Shown: positions 12,858-23,984 of the stretch, piece by piece
Numbering within the stretch: position 1 is the stretch's first letter
How the letters are laid out: every line of letters starts with the position of its first letter
Source: Euptelea pleiosperma
Taxonomy: Eukaryota; Streptophyta; Magnoliopsida; Ranunculales; Eupteleaceae
Assembly: GCA_035048495.1 (NCBI GenBank)
Contig: CM068540.1
Span: 4,200,829 to 4,264,828 of the forward strand
Reading direction: 5' to 3'
DNA: 64,000 nucleotides
Notes under the pieces: model-generated
The model's database searches: none
The model's input: the letters and a program-made list of their open reading frames with translations, nothing else
What the model was told of the DNA's origin: nothing
Translations under genes and position numbers: made by a program

Positions 12858-12893
<36 letters not shown>
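12851..12893. repeat. (GA)n microsatellite in CIPK leader block
   Basis: An interrupted then pure GA run. On the CIPK-sense strand it is a CT tract, as often found near plant transcription starts. Confidence 0.85.
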
Positions 12894-12895
<2 letters not shown>

Positions 12896-13371
12896 CTGGT
12901 CCATGTGTTCGTCTCTCTGTCTCTCTACGTAGATAGGAACAAGGAATCAATGAACAACCACCCATCATCTTCTCCCCTACATCTCTGGTGCACTGACAAT
13001 GATGCACACTGGCCTCATCTGTACAATCTAATAATCTAAATAGTGGGCCACGTGTTGCATGAAACATAGTTACACAGTTACACTGACCAAATATTAATTG
13101 AGTCCATCCTCACAGATATTACATTCAATTCTTACACAGGGTGGTAGGGCCCACTTAAGTGATCATGTTAGACAATCCAACTGCACTGAGTTGTCCATAG
13201 TACGGATACTATCCTCACAATCAAAAATTCCATTTGGACGTTTTTATTCTCATAATTATTTAATTGAATTCAAAAAATCAAGACCACCCCAATATAAACC
13301 ATTACTTTAAGTCAACTTTTTATATGGTCCAATCAAAATGGACTTTTTTTTTATAATGAGTAAGGGAACGC

Positions 13372-13660
13372 CACATGCATGCACGTTCACCTTACACGTG
13401 GCACATTCTTAGAGATCAATCTACATGCAAAAAAAATCAGTATGATTAGTGATTTTTAAGGATTTGATTGTAGTTGTTTGCATCGGTTGATTTCTGGAGC
13501 ATTATTTGGGGTACTCAGATCCAAGGGTTTGAAATCACTGATCAGGCTGATATTTTGTCTATATATATATATATATAGATCCACATAGGGATGGGGACAA
13601 ACATCCACGCGGTCAGTTGTCTCTAAGAGTGTGCCACATGGCTGATACTATAATCATCCG
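13372..13660. mobile_element. MITE with long inverted ends (family M1), copy in repeat B
   Basis: The left part has 'cacgtggcacattcttagag' and the right part has 'tctaagagtgtgccacatgg', with 'atcagtatgattagtgattt' and 'aaatcactgatcaggctgat' as inner inverted blocks. The same core recurs at 16,966, 18,930, 21,290, 23,668, 52,141 and 53,007. A short (AT)n run interrupts the right arm. Boundaries are approximate. Confidence 0.65.
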
Positions 13661-14099
13661 TCATTGACGAGGGACGTTGGCATGCTGGACAACACCCGTA
13701 CCCCTACCATAGCAATAATGTTCATAGCATTAATGTGACTTTGGCATCTCAAGTGAAGGGTCGTGCCCCACAACCCTACCCCCAAAAAGGAAATGATGGT
13801 ATGCTGCAATATCTTCATCACTAGTCCATAGCATTAATGTTCTTCAAGATTTGTGTGGTGTGATCTTCAGGACCATTAGAAGTCTCAGTCTGAAAGCGAC
13901 AACAGGGACGACGATCACCATCTATGATACTTACTACTTAAAAAATGAAGTAATAGTTTCATCCATATATTTAATTAGGTCCGAAAAATCATCTTGTAAT
14001 AAGAGTATTAATGCATCAAATCCCATCAGAACTCTGCAGTTAAACGTGCTTGGATGAGAATATTTGAACATATGATGTTGTCCTCTAACACTGTGACTG

Positions 14100-14413
14100 T
14101 GAGTCGTTAAACCCTTTTCTTTCTCCTTAAGAGTTTTCGCCTTAGGCCCCAACTTGTGTCGAGGCAGGCGGCCCCACACACAACACGTGCGCATGCACAG
14201 TAAAAATGTCATCTGCTAACACACCCCTCAACGGGAATACACTCCGCTGGAGACTTGAACCTGCGAGTTCTTAGGCTTTAAGGCTTTGATACCATACTAA
14301 ACAATCATTTACCCTAAAGATCAATCTATTGGTGAAAGGCAAAACAACTATGTATACCAATGGGTCATCAGGCCAACACAACACGTGCGCGAGAAACACA
14401 CAATCCACTAACA
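14100..14413 (-). mobile_element. TRIM remnant, minus strand
   Basis: Read on the minus strand from 14,413: an LTR like that at 7,174 ('tgttagtggat' start, 'cgcacgtgttgtgttggcc'), a primer-binding-like 'ggtatcaaagcc', a purine tract 'gttgaggggtg', then a strongly diverged second LTR ending near 14,106. No matching target duplication was found. Confidence 0.7.
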
Positions 14414-14905
14414 AGTTTTGACTCTCGACTGACAATTAATTATCAACCAATGGTGTAGTAAAATAAGATGGAATTATCTGAACATATAAAAGATCATAAC
14501 TATCATTAGCAGTCTTAATTCCGTGTAGTCTTGACTCTCGACAAATTGTTAATGCTAATTATCAACCCTTGTGGAGAGATCCATTGGATATGCACTTAAG
14601 GATCATCCAATGGTGTAGTTGAAAAAAAGATAAAATTATCTGAACATATAAAAGAGGACTAGAAATAACTATATATCATTATTTGTCTTAATTCCGTGTA
14701 GTCTTGACTCTCGACAATGCTAATTATATATCAACCCATGTGGAGAGGCTCACGTGATGTGATGTGATGTGATGCAAGTCCACAATTATAGATGAAAAGA
14801 GAAAAATCTTTAGAGGGAGAAACACTAACCAAGGATGAGCTATCTCTATCCATGTTCAAGGTGCAGAACCAAAGCCATATGGGTAAGTTGTGTGTGTGAC
14901 ACTTA

Positions 14906-15329
14906 GGTGGTGTTTTGTAAAACTTTTATTCAAACCTTAAGTCTGAATAGGCTAAAATTCAGTGATTTCGGTGATTAAGTGTTGTTTGGTAAACAACTTA
15001 AGGTCTGAATAAAAGTGAAATTCACACATAAACAAAAGGTGAGCTGGGGGTCACTTAATGCCATAAGTGGTTTCGGCGAAAAGCATATCCAAAAGAGATT
15101 CTAAGATTCTCTTAAATACCAATAATGCCCTTTTTCTTAAAACTTTCTTTTAAAAACTTACGAAAGTGTCCTAATAAATATTTCAAAATACTCACAATTA
15201 ATGCCCTTGACTTAATTTTAAGACTTAAGTACTTACAAAACAATCCAATTCAGACATAAGTCATTAAGCTATTAGACCTTAAGTACTTTAAGCTTTTAGA
15301 TCTGATAACTTAATTTACCAAACGCCACC
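14906..15329. mobile_element. 424 bp Tourist/Harbinger-like MITE
   Basis: Terminal inverted repeats are 'ggtggtgttttgtaaa' and 'tttaccaaacgccacc', flanked on both sides by TTA (14,903-14,905 and 15,330-15,332), the 3 bp duplication of PIF/Harbinger elements. The interior has 'aaccttaagtctgaat' blocks in both orientations. Non-coding. Confidence 0.8.
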
Positions 15330-15408
15330 TTAGCCGGCTAGCCGAGATGGTTAGTGTGTACCATCCTCTTGTAGGAGGCCGTGTGTTCAATTCCACAAAG
15401 GCAAGTTT

Positions 15409-15521
15409 CCCCTTTGTGCAGCTGTGCCAAGGAGTAGAAATTCCCGTCCCAAGTCTAGCCGGGCTTGCTCCGTTTCCCCTTTGTGCAATTGTGCCATGGA
15501 GTAGAAATTCCCATCCCAAGC
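15409..15521. repeat. Two-copy tandem repeat, about 60 bp
   Basis: The motif 'tttcccctttgtgca' followed by 'gagtagaaattccc' occurs twice in direct order. A third short echo 'aagctgtgccacgaaggccc' follows. Function unknown. Confidence 0.7.
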
Positions 15522-16518
15522 TGTGCCACGAAGGCCCATAATCTATTTAAACAAAACAGGGAAGTTGTCTCCCCACTTAAACCCCCTCTTATCTATTTAG
15601 ACAAAGAAGGGCTGAGATCTTATCCCCCAAATAGATGGTGGATCTCAGCCATTCACACCCAATTTTGACAAACGCTTTGTTGGAGAGTGTCGTGGGCACT
15701 GGCTACCCACTATCTATATAACAAGTGACAGTGGTTGTCTTATACCCTTCTTATCTTATATAGCTTCAATAATGAGTGGCTGAGATCCACTATGCTTCAT
15801 ATCAATGGCTGAGATTAACTCCCATCCGATTTTGACAAACACTTTGTCGGAAAGTACCGCAGGCACGGGCCACCCACGCATATAACAAGACAACTCAGTT
15901 GTATTCTCTTATCTTATCCATCCATCTAATGTGGACGGTTAGATAAAGAGTGGTTGAGATCAAATCCATCGATCTAATGTGGACGGTTAGATTTCAGCCA
16001 CTCAATCCGCTTCATTTGACCTCAATTTATTCAAAGTTTTAATTTCAACACCGTTATTTTTTGTTATTTCTATTATTTTTCTATTTCTCCCTCTGGGCGT
16101 TACATTTCGTTATAATGGAAAAAACGGTAACACCCCAGTCCGTTATACCGTTTGAGTGCCGAAGACACCCAATTTTTGCAAACGCTTTTGTCGGAGAGTG
16201 CCGTGGGCACGGGCCATTTACTATTCTATATAACAAAACACATTGGTTGTCTCCCTACTTATACCTCCTCTTATAAGCATCAACAAAGAAGGGCCAAGAT
16301 CTAATCCTCCCCCAAATGGATGGTGGATCTCCTCCACTCACCTGATTTTGGCAAATTCTTTGTCGAGGAGTGCCGATGGCACGGGGCACCCACCAGTTAT
16401 AGATAAAAAGAGGGAAATCTATGACCCTTACAAAGCAGAAACCCACGACAAAGTGTTGCCAAGTTCTGTGGGAATTCCTTCCTCCACGGGGACTGGAGTA
16501 GAACTTTGTTGACCGCCC

Positions 16519-16966
16519 ATAATATGAACCACGTGGCACATTATTAGAGGACACTGTCTGTGCGGATGTTTGGCCAATCCCAAGGTGGACCTACATTTGT
16601 ACCCCAAAAATGGTCAATAATGCTTTGCTGACCAGTTCTATTCACGGAACCGTACTACCGTGGTGGTTTTTTCTTGCTATGTGGAAAGCTGACGTGGTCA
16701 ATCATCGCATGGATAACGATTCTCTCCACGTCATGCCTCTATCCAACGATGCCCACATGGACCAACACGTTTCGACTTACCCGGTCCATGGGACGGTCCA
16801 AAAAGAATCTAGCACTAGAATATCCTGTATAAAAAAACAAAAACAAAAATTAGAATATCCTCTACCGACCATATCGTTTAGAACATTTTACTGATTTGAT
16901 TTTGACTTCTAGATCTAGCCGTCCAATCAGTGGGCCACCTCTTAGATAAAGCAGTAAAACTCTTAT
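16519..16966. mobile_element. Partial M1-type MITE arm and unassigned spacer in the fold-back centre
   Basis: 16,519-16,600 matches the M1 left end ('ccacgtggcacattattaga', 'cggatgtttggccaatccc', 'aggtggacctac'). The rest, to 16,966, shows no gene or clear repeat. Confidence 0.5.
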
Positions 16967-17560
16967 GACACGGCGCAATATGAGCTCTTAGAGGACTCTG
17001 ACCGCATGGATGTTTGGCCCAAGGTTTAAAGGGGACCGTTATAACGGTATAACGGACTAGGGGCGTTACTGTTTCTTCTGTTTTGTTGTAACCAAAAAAA
17101 AACGCTCAGGGGCAAAAACGGAAAAATAATGAAAAAAAACAGAAAAAATGGCGCTGAAATTCATATTTTGAATTTTAAAATTTGAATTTCAAAAATGAAA
17201 AATGACAGAAAAAAACGAAATATAATGAAAAATAATGGCCATTATTTTCTAGGCGTTTTAACGGTCCATAACGTAATGAGGTAGGTCCGAATCCGTTATA
17301 ACGGCCGTTTTTTAAACCTTGGTTTGGCTAATCCTAGAGACCAAAAATCAGCCCGATTAGTGATTTCTAGGTGTTGGATTGGAATTATTTTCATGGTTTG
17401 ATTTAAACAGTGGGAATTCGAGCATTATTGACCATTATTTGAGGTACAAAGATCCAAAGGTTTGAAATCACTGATCAAGTTGATTTTTGGTTTGTAGGTC
17501 AACCTAGTGATTGGCCAATCTTCCATACGGTCAGAGTCCTCTAAGAGTGTGCATGTCATC
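16966..17560. mobile_element. M1 MITE split by a nested hAT-like MITE
   Basis: The left arm 'gaggactctgaccgcatgga' (16,991) is interrupted at 17,019 and resumes at 17,322 with 'gtttggctaatcctagag'. The right arm 'catacggtcagagtcctcta' (17,523) is its complement. Removing 17,020-17,329 (insert plus one copy of its target duplication) restores the usual M1 spacing. Confidence 0.75.
17020..17321. mobile_element. 302 bp hAT-like MITE nested in M1
   Basis: Ends 'caaggtttaaa' and 'tttaaaccttg' are flanked by 'gtttggcc' (17,012-17,019) and 'gtttggct' (17,322-17,329), an 8 bp duplication with one later change. The interior has 'ccgttataacgg' style motifs in both orientations. Relatives are at 18,130-18,280, 16,030-16,150, 33,640-33,797 and 52,510-52,906. 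Confidence 0.8.
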
Positions 17561-18894
17561 AAAGTTTTAGTCGGATAAGGCATATGATTTTTGAGTCCTC
17601 CAGTGGCTCTCAAGTAAAACTTGCCTGACCAGCGATGATACCTGACCATCCATAATAACACTGACGCATGTAAATTTCTACGGAAACCAACCTAGTTAAC
17701 CTGAATTATAAATAAATAAAAAACCTGAAACCGAGCCCCCTATTTTGTCTATGGCACTCCCCGCCAAAGCATTTGCCAAAATCAGATGTGAGTGGCTGAG
17801 ATCCACCGTCTAGTTGTGGGATAAGATCTTGGTCGTTCTTTATAAAAGCCTATAAGAGGGGGTATAAGTGGGGAGACAACCACTGTCACTTGTTACGTAG
17901 ACTAGTGGGTGCCCCGTGCCATCGGCTCCTCGACAAAGAATTTGCCCAAATCACGTGAGTGGCGGAGATCCACCGTCCATTTGGGGGAGGATTAGATCTC
18001 GGCCCTTCTTTGATGGTGCTTATAAGAGGAGGTATAAGTAGGGAGACAACTAAATTATTTTGTTATATAGAATAGTAAATGGCCCGTGCCCACAGCACTC
18101 GATCTCCAACAAAAGCGTTTGCAAAAATTGGGTTCGGCACTCAAACGGTATAACGGACTGAGGCATTATCATTTTTTTACGTTATAACGGATTATAACGC
18201 ATAGAGGGAGAAATAGGAAAATAACAGAAATAACAAAAAATAATGGTGTTGAAATTCAAATTTTGAATAAATTGAGGTCAAATGAGGCGGATTGAGTGGC
18301 TGAAATCTAACCGTCCACATTAGATCGATGGATTTGATCTCAACCAATCTTTATCTACCTGTCCACATTAGATGGATGGATAAGATAAGAGAATACAACT
18401 GAGTTGTCTTGTTATATGCGTGGGTGGCCCCTGCCTGCAGCACTTTTCGACAAAGTGTTTGTCAAAATCGTGTGAGAGTTAATCTCAGCCATCGATATGA
18501 AGCATAATGGATCTCAGCCACTCATTATTGAAGCCATATAAGATAAGATGGGGTATAAGAAAATCACAGTCATCACTTATTATATTTATTGTGGGTGGCC
18601 CGTGCCCTCGGCACTCCGTCAAAGCATTTGCCAAAATCAGGTGTGAGTGGCTGAGATCCACCGTCATTTGGGGTAAAAGATCTTGGCCGTCTTTTGTCAA
18701 AATAGATAAGAGGGGGTATAAGTGGGGAGACAACTTCCCTGTTTTGTAATATAGATGGTCACTTTAATAACTTTTATTCGTGGCTATCTCATTGTTCTGA
18801 TGAATTGGACGCCTCTGAAAATCATTGACCAAAAAATTTAAAAGATCCTAATCTCCCTCCTCTCTCCGTCCTTTATTTGAACTAGGGGACCACC

Positions 18895-19540
18895 CCAGCG
18901 ATGCACATGAACGGTGCACCTTACACATGGCTTACTCTTAGAGATCGATGACCGTATAGATGTTTTGCCCATCCCTAGGTGGACCTACATACAAAAATTC
19001 ATCCTGATTAGTTATTTACATCCGTTGGATTATAGTATTTTTCTTGGTTTTGTTTTTAACCGTGGATTTTGAGTATTATTTGGCCAATAACACAACTATA
19101 CTACTATGCAACATGATAACATTCATGGCTCTTGGACCATGTGATCATTACTCTTTTTATATTGGTATGTACGGTGGACTTAATTACCTTTATTTTTTAT
19201 TTTTTTTCAAACATCCGCAATGATAATGGACCATATTGCAATGTTACATGCTTTTAGAGATCACTCACCGTATGGATGTTTGACCCATCCTGAAGACCTA
19301 CGTACCAGAATGCATCTTGATTATTAATTTCTATCAGATGGATTAAAGTTTGTTTCATGGTTTATTTGTAATTGTGGACATCTAGCAGTATTTAGGGTAC
19401 TAAATTCAAAGGTTAGAATTCATTAATCAGGCCGATTTTTGTTACATAAGTCCATCTAGGATGAGCCAAACATCCATACTGTTAGTAGCCTGGAATAGTG
19501 TGCCACGTTGCTCACACGGTGGGTCCATCATCATCTAATT
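18895..19540. mobile_element. M1-related MITEs, one left half and one complete copy
   Basis: 18,935-19,085 carries an M1 left end ('cttactcttagagatcgatg', 'atccctaggtggacctacat') without a partner. After about 170 bp of unassigned AT-rich sequence, 19,255-19,520 has both arms ('gagatcactcaccgtatgga' and 'gagccaaacatccatactgt'). Confidence 0.6.
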
Positions 19541-19914
19541 TTTTTCTAGGGAGAGTTAAGGTGGCACGTGGAAGTTCAATAAATGCGTATATAGTTAAGT
19601 TGAAATGTGAAAATATTGAATGACCAAAATACCCTTTATAAATAAAAAAATTTCAAAAAATTGAAAGAAGCAATGCTTGTCAATTTAAACAATTTGAGGG
19701 TCATATTAGAAATGATGATTTTTTTTTAATTTTTTTTTATAAAAGAAAGCTACGGGGGTGACTTATGCTTTTATACCAAAAAGACGGAAGAGCCCCTTCT
19801 ATGTGATTAGTTTAAAGAACACAAATTTTAGTAAAACAAGGGTATTTTGGGATCTATTGGGTTTAGGGTTATTAGAACTGAATTGTTGCGAACCATAACT
19901 GATATATAAATATA
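19541..19914. other. No gene seen
   Basis: AT-rich spacer with T- and A-runs, no ORF of note, no recognisable repeat family. Confidence 0.4.
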
Positions 19915-20105
19915 GGGTCGGGTTCAAGAGCTCCCTTTTTCTGCTCCCTCTCGGGAGCTGTCTTCCCGGCCGTGGATTTCAAGAATCCAACAATGGTTGA
20001 TGGTGCTTCAAAAGTGAAATAAGTTATGCCAACTCAGCGCTATCAACCACCGTTGGATTCTCGAAATCCACGGTCAATAACACGATTCCCAAGAGGGCTG
20101 ATAAA
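19915..20105. mobile_element. Small fold-back element
   Basis: 'ggccgtggatttcaagaatc' (19,970) pairs with 'gattctcgaaatccacggtc' (20,056), and 'caatggttgat' pairs with 'atcaaccaccgttg'. The 5' end 'gggtcgggttcaagagctcc' resembles the outer end of the elements at 51,258 and 53,007. Confidence 0.6.
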
Positions 20106-20860
20106 ATTGTTATATTATCAAAGATTAGAATTGATATACCTAGATCTTGAACCATAACCAAACAATCAATTACGGTTCCACTTCCGGGTCCGGTCATTAT
20201 TTTGAGAACGGGAACTGATCAAAACTAGAACCGTTAAAAACCAAAACCGACAAAATTAGTTACGGTTCTAAGTACCTTAGGAACCAAATCGAAACCGACT
20301 CCTTGACACCCCTAGGTGTGTCCCTAGTTAGTAAATTCGCATTTCATACGCGAATTTTTCATTATTTTAAAGAAACGTTTAACATGGCTGTTTAAAATAA
20401 AAAATTGAAAAAAATCATGAATTTTAATATTAAACGAATTTTGAGATTTTTTTTTTAATTAAAACGTATTTAATTGCTATAAAATAGATTTTTTTTAATT
20501 AAAACGTATTTAATTGCCATAAAATGAAAAAACCAATAAAATTCAGGCTTTTTAAGGCCAAACGAATACAACGATACTTCAATAATGACCAAATTTTTTA
20601 CCGAACTTTTATATCCTGAAATTGAATTAAACTCGAACTTTTCCGGTTCCGAATCTTTGCCAGTGTGCTGAATTGCTAACTATGGACTCCCACCACCTCC
20701 CATGTGTATAAGGGACACTTATTTTTCTTTTTTTTAATTGGACGCACAGCAATAATGATGTGGCTAATAGACGGCCCACGTGGCTAATTCATATCCTCTA
20801 TCTGACCAAATTCTAAATGATTGGCCACATGGGTACTTCATTTGTCGACATCATGCCTGT
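20106..20860. other. No gene seen
   Basis: Spacer with an approximate direct repeat 'ttttttttaattaaaacgta' at about 20,450 and 20,489, and gradual AT-rich sequence. No coding signal. Confidence 0.4.
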
Positions 20861-20861
20861 A

Positions 20862-21232
20862 CAAGCGGTAGCTTAATCCAAAGGCCTAAGCTAGCACCAT
20901 TTTTGTTATTCACCGCTTCATCTGGGACCCACTGACCGTAAGGATGTTTAGCCCACCCCTTCGTAGACATTCATATGAAAAATCAGCTTGTTGGGTAATT
21001 TTTATCCGTTGGTTTTAGTACTCAAAAAAATGTTTGAAGTCAACGTCTAGAATCACGTCTTAAAAAGAGTACTAAAATCTAACGGCTAAAGGTTACCAAT
21101 CATGTTCTTTTTTGGTGTGTATATCCATCAAGGAGTGGGCTAAACATCCATACGGTCAAGGAGTCTCAGATGGCAGCGGTGAGTAAGAAAAATGGTGCTA
21201 GCTTACACTTTTGGATTAAGCTACAGCTTATT
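20862..21232. mobile_element. MITE with about 60 bp inverted ends
   Basis: 'agcggtagcttaatccaaag' at the left and 'ttttggattaagctacagct' at the right, followed inward by 'gctagcaccatttttgtta' and its complement. The middle contains M1-like arms ('gaccgtaaggatgtttagcc' and 'aaacatccatacggtcaagg'), so an M1-like core lies inside different outer ends. Confidence 0.75.
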
Positions 21233-21289
21233 ACATCGTCGCCCAAAAAAAAACTAATAGAAAATGACAAAAGAAGCATACCTCCTCTT

Positions 21290-21666
21290 GGAGTAAAACT
21301 TGCCTGACCACCACGGTCAGGAAGCCCTGACCACCCATATTATTAGCCACGTGGTACACTCTTAGAGGACGCTGACCAAATGGATGTTTAACCAATCCCT
21401 AAGTGGACCTACAAACCAAAAATCAGCCTGATTAGTGATTTCAAACCTTTGGATCTTTGTACCCACACAATAGTAAATAATGCTCAAATTCCTACTGTTA
21501 AAATCAACCCATGAAAATGACTTCAACTAACGGTTAGAAATCACTGATCATGTTGATTTTAGGTTTATAGGCCCACTTAGGGATAGGACAAACATCTATA
21601 CGGTCAGTGCCCTCTAAGAAATTGCCATGTGGCTTATATTGTGGTTGGTCAGGTAAGATTTACTCC
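21290..21666. mobile_element. M1 MITE, complete copy with outer ends 'ggagtaaa'
   Basis: Outer inverted ends are 'ggagtaaaacttgcctgacc' and 'ggtcaggtaagatttactcc'. Inside are the M1 arms ('gccacgtggtacactcttag' and 'ccctctaagaaattgccatg'). The inverted arms together span about 160 bp each. Non-coding. Confidence 0.8.
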
Positions 21667-22004
21667 CTCTACATTAGTATAGTGCAGAGGAGGCAAAAAG
21701 CCTGGACCACAATCAATGTCTGTATTGATCATGATATATGCAATAATTGAGAAATTGGTTTTTGTTTTGTTTTGGTTTTTGTTTTTTTATTATTAATTAA
21801 TTTTGTCATTTTTCCTTTATTTTCATTATTGAAGAATAAAAAGGCAAAATTAGTTAATGTGATTGGCTATATGTCCATTCTGGTTCACTCCAAATCCAGC
21901 TCGGCCATTAATTAACGGGTCCATCGATCGTGAGATGGTAGGTGACACAACACGTGTAGGAGACCATACACTTCTGAGGTGGTCGGTGCACATCGTCTAT
22001 ATCC

Positions 22005-22138
22005 AGTGGCGCCGAAGCCAGGATTTTGTTCAAGGGGGGCAAAATCGTAAAAAAAAAAAACAAATTTAAAGAGTTTTCAAAAGTTGAGGGGGCAGTGGAG
22101 GAAACTGCCCCTTGGCCCCTTCCCGGCTCCGCCAGTAT
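22005..22138. mobile_element. Short MITE-like element with 'tggcg(c/g)' ends
   Basis: 'tggcgccgaagccaggattt' at the left and 'cttcccggctccgcca' at the right form an imperfect inverted pair around a poly-A and a G-rich/C-rich pair. This is a common short plant repeat design. No target duplication was fixed. Confidence 0.5.
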
Positions 22139-22439
22139 CTTTATCCTTCTTCTCTATTTAACATCCCAACAAGTCTTGATCCAATTTGGATACCGTCCAC
22201 ATCTCATTTACAGTTTCTCCATTTGTACATGTCACGACCTACTAAGCCTGATTTGTGGTCTCTAACCATTGGATTCAAACATTTTACATGCAGTGATTTC
22301 TAGCCATTAGATTTGAAATTTTTTTATAAACTCAATTTGAATGGCTAGAGATCACCAATCATGTTATTTTTGATGTGTAGGTCCATCAAAATTAATTTTT
22401 AAGAATATAATGATCTAAATCTAGCATGAGACACTGATA

Positions 22440-22960
22440 GTAGTCAGAGCATTACAGGATATGTGTTTACTTTGGCTAGTGCAATAGTTAGTTGGGTCTC
22501 AACATTGTAGAAGATAATTACTCTCTTGATAATAGAAGTAGAGTATGTTGTTACAAAAGAAGTTTGTAAGGAAATTGTATAGTTGGAAGGTCTCTTAAAA
22601 GAATTGGATAAGGAACAAGAAAATTGCAAGTTATACAATGGTAGTCAGAGTACAATCCATCTTGTAAATAACTCAATTATTATTCAAGGACCAAGCATAT
22701 AGACGTTAAGTATCATTTCATACGATCACTTTTGGAGGATGAATTATTTACTTTAGAAAAGATCTCCACAATGTTAACCAAGGTGGTTACTATATTTAGA
22801 GAAACTGAAGCTATGCTCAGTTTCAATTGGTCTTCGAACTCGAATATCATAATGAGATTGCAGTGATTACCAATGGATGTAGTGGAGCTACTATGATCAG
22901 AATTCAAGTTGGAGATTGATACAATTGTGAAGATTGATCAACCGTGTATGATACCTTCCC
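22440..22960 (+). pseudogene. Copia RNase H remnant
   Basis: The plus-strand translation gives the end of a Copia polyprotein: STGYVFTLASAIVSW, then IEVEYVVTKEVCKEIVWLE, then LYNGSQSTIHLVNNS, with in-frame stops. Intact Copia elements have a DNxxAI motif and an HTRTKHI motif here; both are changed beyond use. Only the terminal RNase H and possibly the start of an LTR ('ttgtgaagattgatcaacc', 22,923) remain. Confidence 0.75.
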
Positions 22961-23667
22961 ACGATAGGGGGGCAGCGCCCCCAAAAGAAATTTTCGTTGC
23001 TTTTTCTTTATATGAAATTGCAATCCAATAGATTAATCTGGTCCATTCACTATAAAATCATATATGACGTTATCTTTTGTTTTAAGATTAAAGACTTCTA
23101 TTTAAAGTCATCTTTGATTATTTATATATGAGTAATGTGAGTGAGGAGAATTTGACAGTTTGAGTTTTAGAATTTCTTCAATTACTCTTATAAAATGAAG
23201 AGGAAGTTTGTTCCCTTCCTTTGTGATCTCTCGTGCTTAGTAGTGAACCGGTTGCAATTTTCATGAACGTAGCCCACTTCAAATGAACTACAGACTGCAT
23301 CCGTAGCTTGAGTCTACTTGAAATTCTATTGGGTTAAGTTGATTCGACTGAGTTCTAGTTTGACTCGTCAAGTTCTAAAATATATGATTGAAAAGCTCAC
23401 ATAACTCCTAAGAATTTAGGAATACTAGGGAGGATGTCCTCCCTAGGGTCCAGCCCATTGGATGGTCTTCATGATTGTTAGTATGGATCCCGAGGACCAT
23501 CCAATGCTCTAGGCAGAGGAATGAAAGCTACCAAGGAAATAGCAACACTGCTCTTTTCAACTCCCACCTCTTTGTTTGCCACATACTCTAAGACAATTTT
23601 GAATTTTAGTTTTTTCGTCCTAAGAAACATGGGAGTATGTGGCATACCAAGAAATGTGGGGAGTTGG

Positions 23668-23980
23668 GTAAGTTATGAGCCACGTGGCACAATCTTAGAG
23701 ATCATTGACTATATGGATGTTTGGCCCAACCCTAGGTGGACCTACATACCAACACTTAGTCTGATTAATGATTTCTAAGCATTGGATTGGAGTCATTTTC
23801 ATGGGTCGATTTTAACCATGGAATTTGAGCATTATTTGGGATACAAAGATCCAAAGGTTTGCAATTACTAACCAGGCTGGTTTTTCATAGGTCCATCTAG
23901 GGATGGGCCAAACATGCATACACTCAGTGGTCTCTTAGAATCTGCCACGTCGGTTATCCACGTAGTAAGTTACTTAACAC
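23668..23980. mobile_element. M1 MITE copy
   Basis: 'tgagccacgtggcacaatct' pairs with 'ggtctcttagaatctgccac', and 'ccctaggtggacctacatac' pairs with 'ataggtccatctagggatgg'. The outermost blocks 'gtaagtta' and 'taagttac' are complementary in part and differ from the outer ends of the other M1 copies. Confidence 0.7.
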
Positions 23981-23984
23981 CCTA

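Larger units (their letters stand above)
12690..14750. repeat. Direct repeat copy B, upstream of CIPK
   Basis: Collinear with 1-2,090 (see copy A). Differences are a MITE-like insertion at about 13,340-13,745, absent from copy A, a TRIM remnant at about 14,100-14,413, also absent from A, and fewer tandem units at the end (14,440-14,750). Similarity ends at about 14,750, just before 'gtgatgtgatgtgatg'. These copy-specific insertions show that the duplication predates them and is a genuine genomic event. Confidence 0.85.
15541..18765. mobile_element. Large composite fold-back structure, about 1 kb arms
   Basis: The left arm (15,541-16,450) and right arm (17,745-18,765) are inverted copies. Examples: 'gttgtctccccacttaaacc' near 15,547 against 'ataagtggggagacaac' near 18,720; 'cagtccgttataccgtttga' near 16,136 against 'tcaaacggtataacggactg' near 18,138; the 'catctaatgtggacggttag' block near 15,923 against its complement near 18,360. 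Each arm is itself built of about three degenerate direct units carrying 'gatggtggatctcagcc', 'gacaaacgctttg' and 'gtgggcacgggccacccac'. The roughly 1.3 kb centre holds an M1 MITE with another MITE inside it. There is no transposase. The pattern recalls Foldback-class elements with tandem-repeat arms; that class assignment is inference. Confidence 0.8.

Noticed and set aside
1..14750. Reading the whole 14.7 kb as one LTR retrotransposon carrying CIPK exons
   Set aside because: The repeats lack clear TG/CA ends and retroelement motifs between them; tandem duplication of a gene region explains the layout with fewer assumptions.
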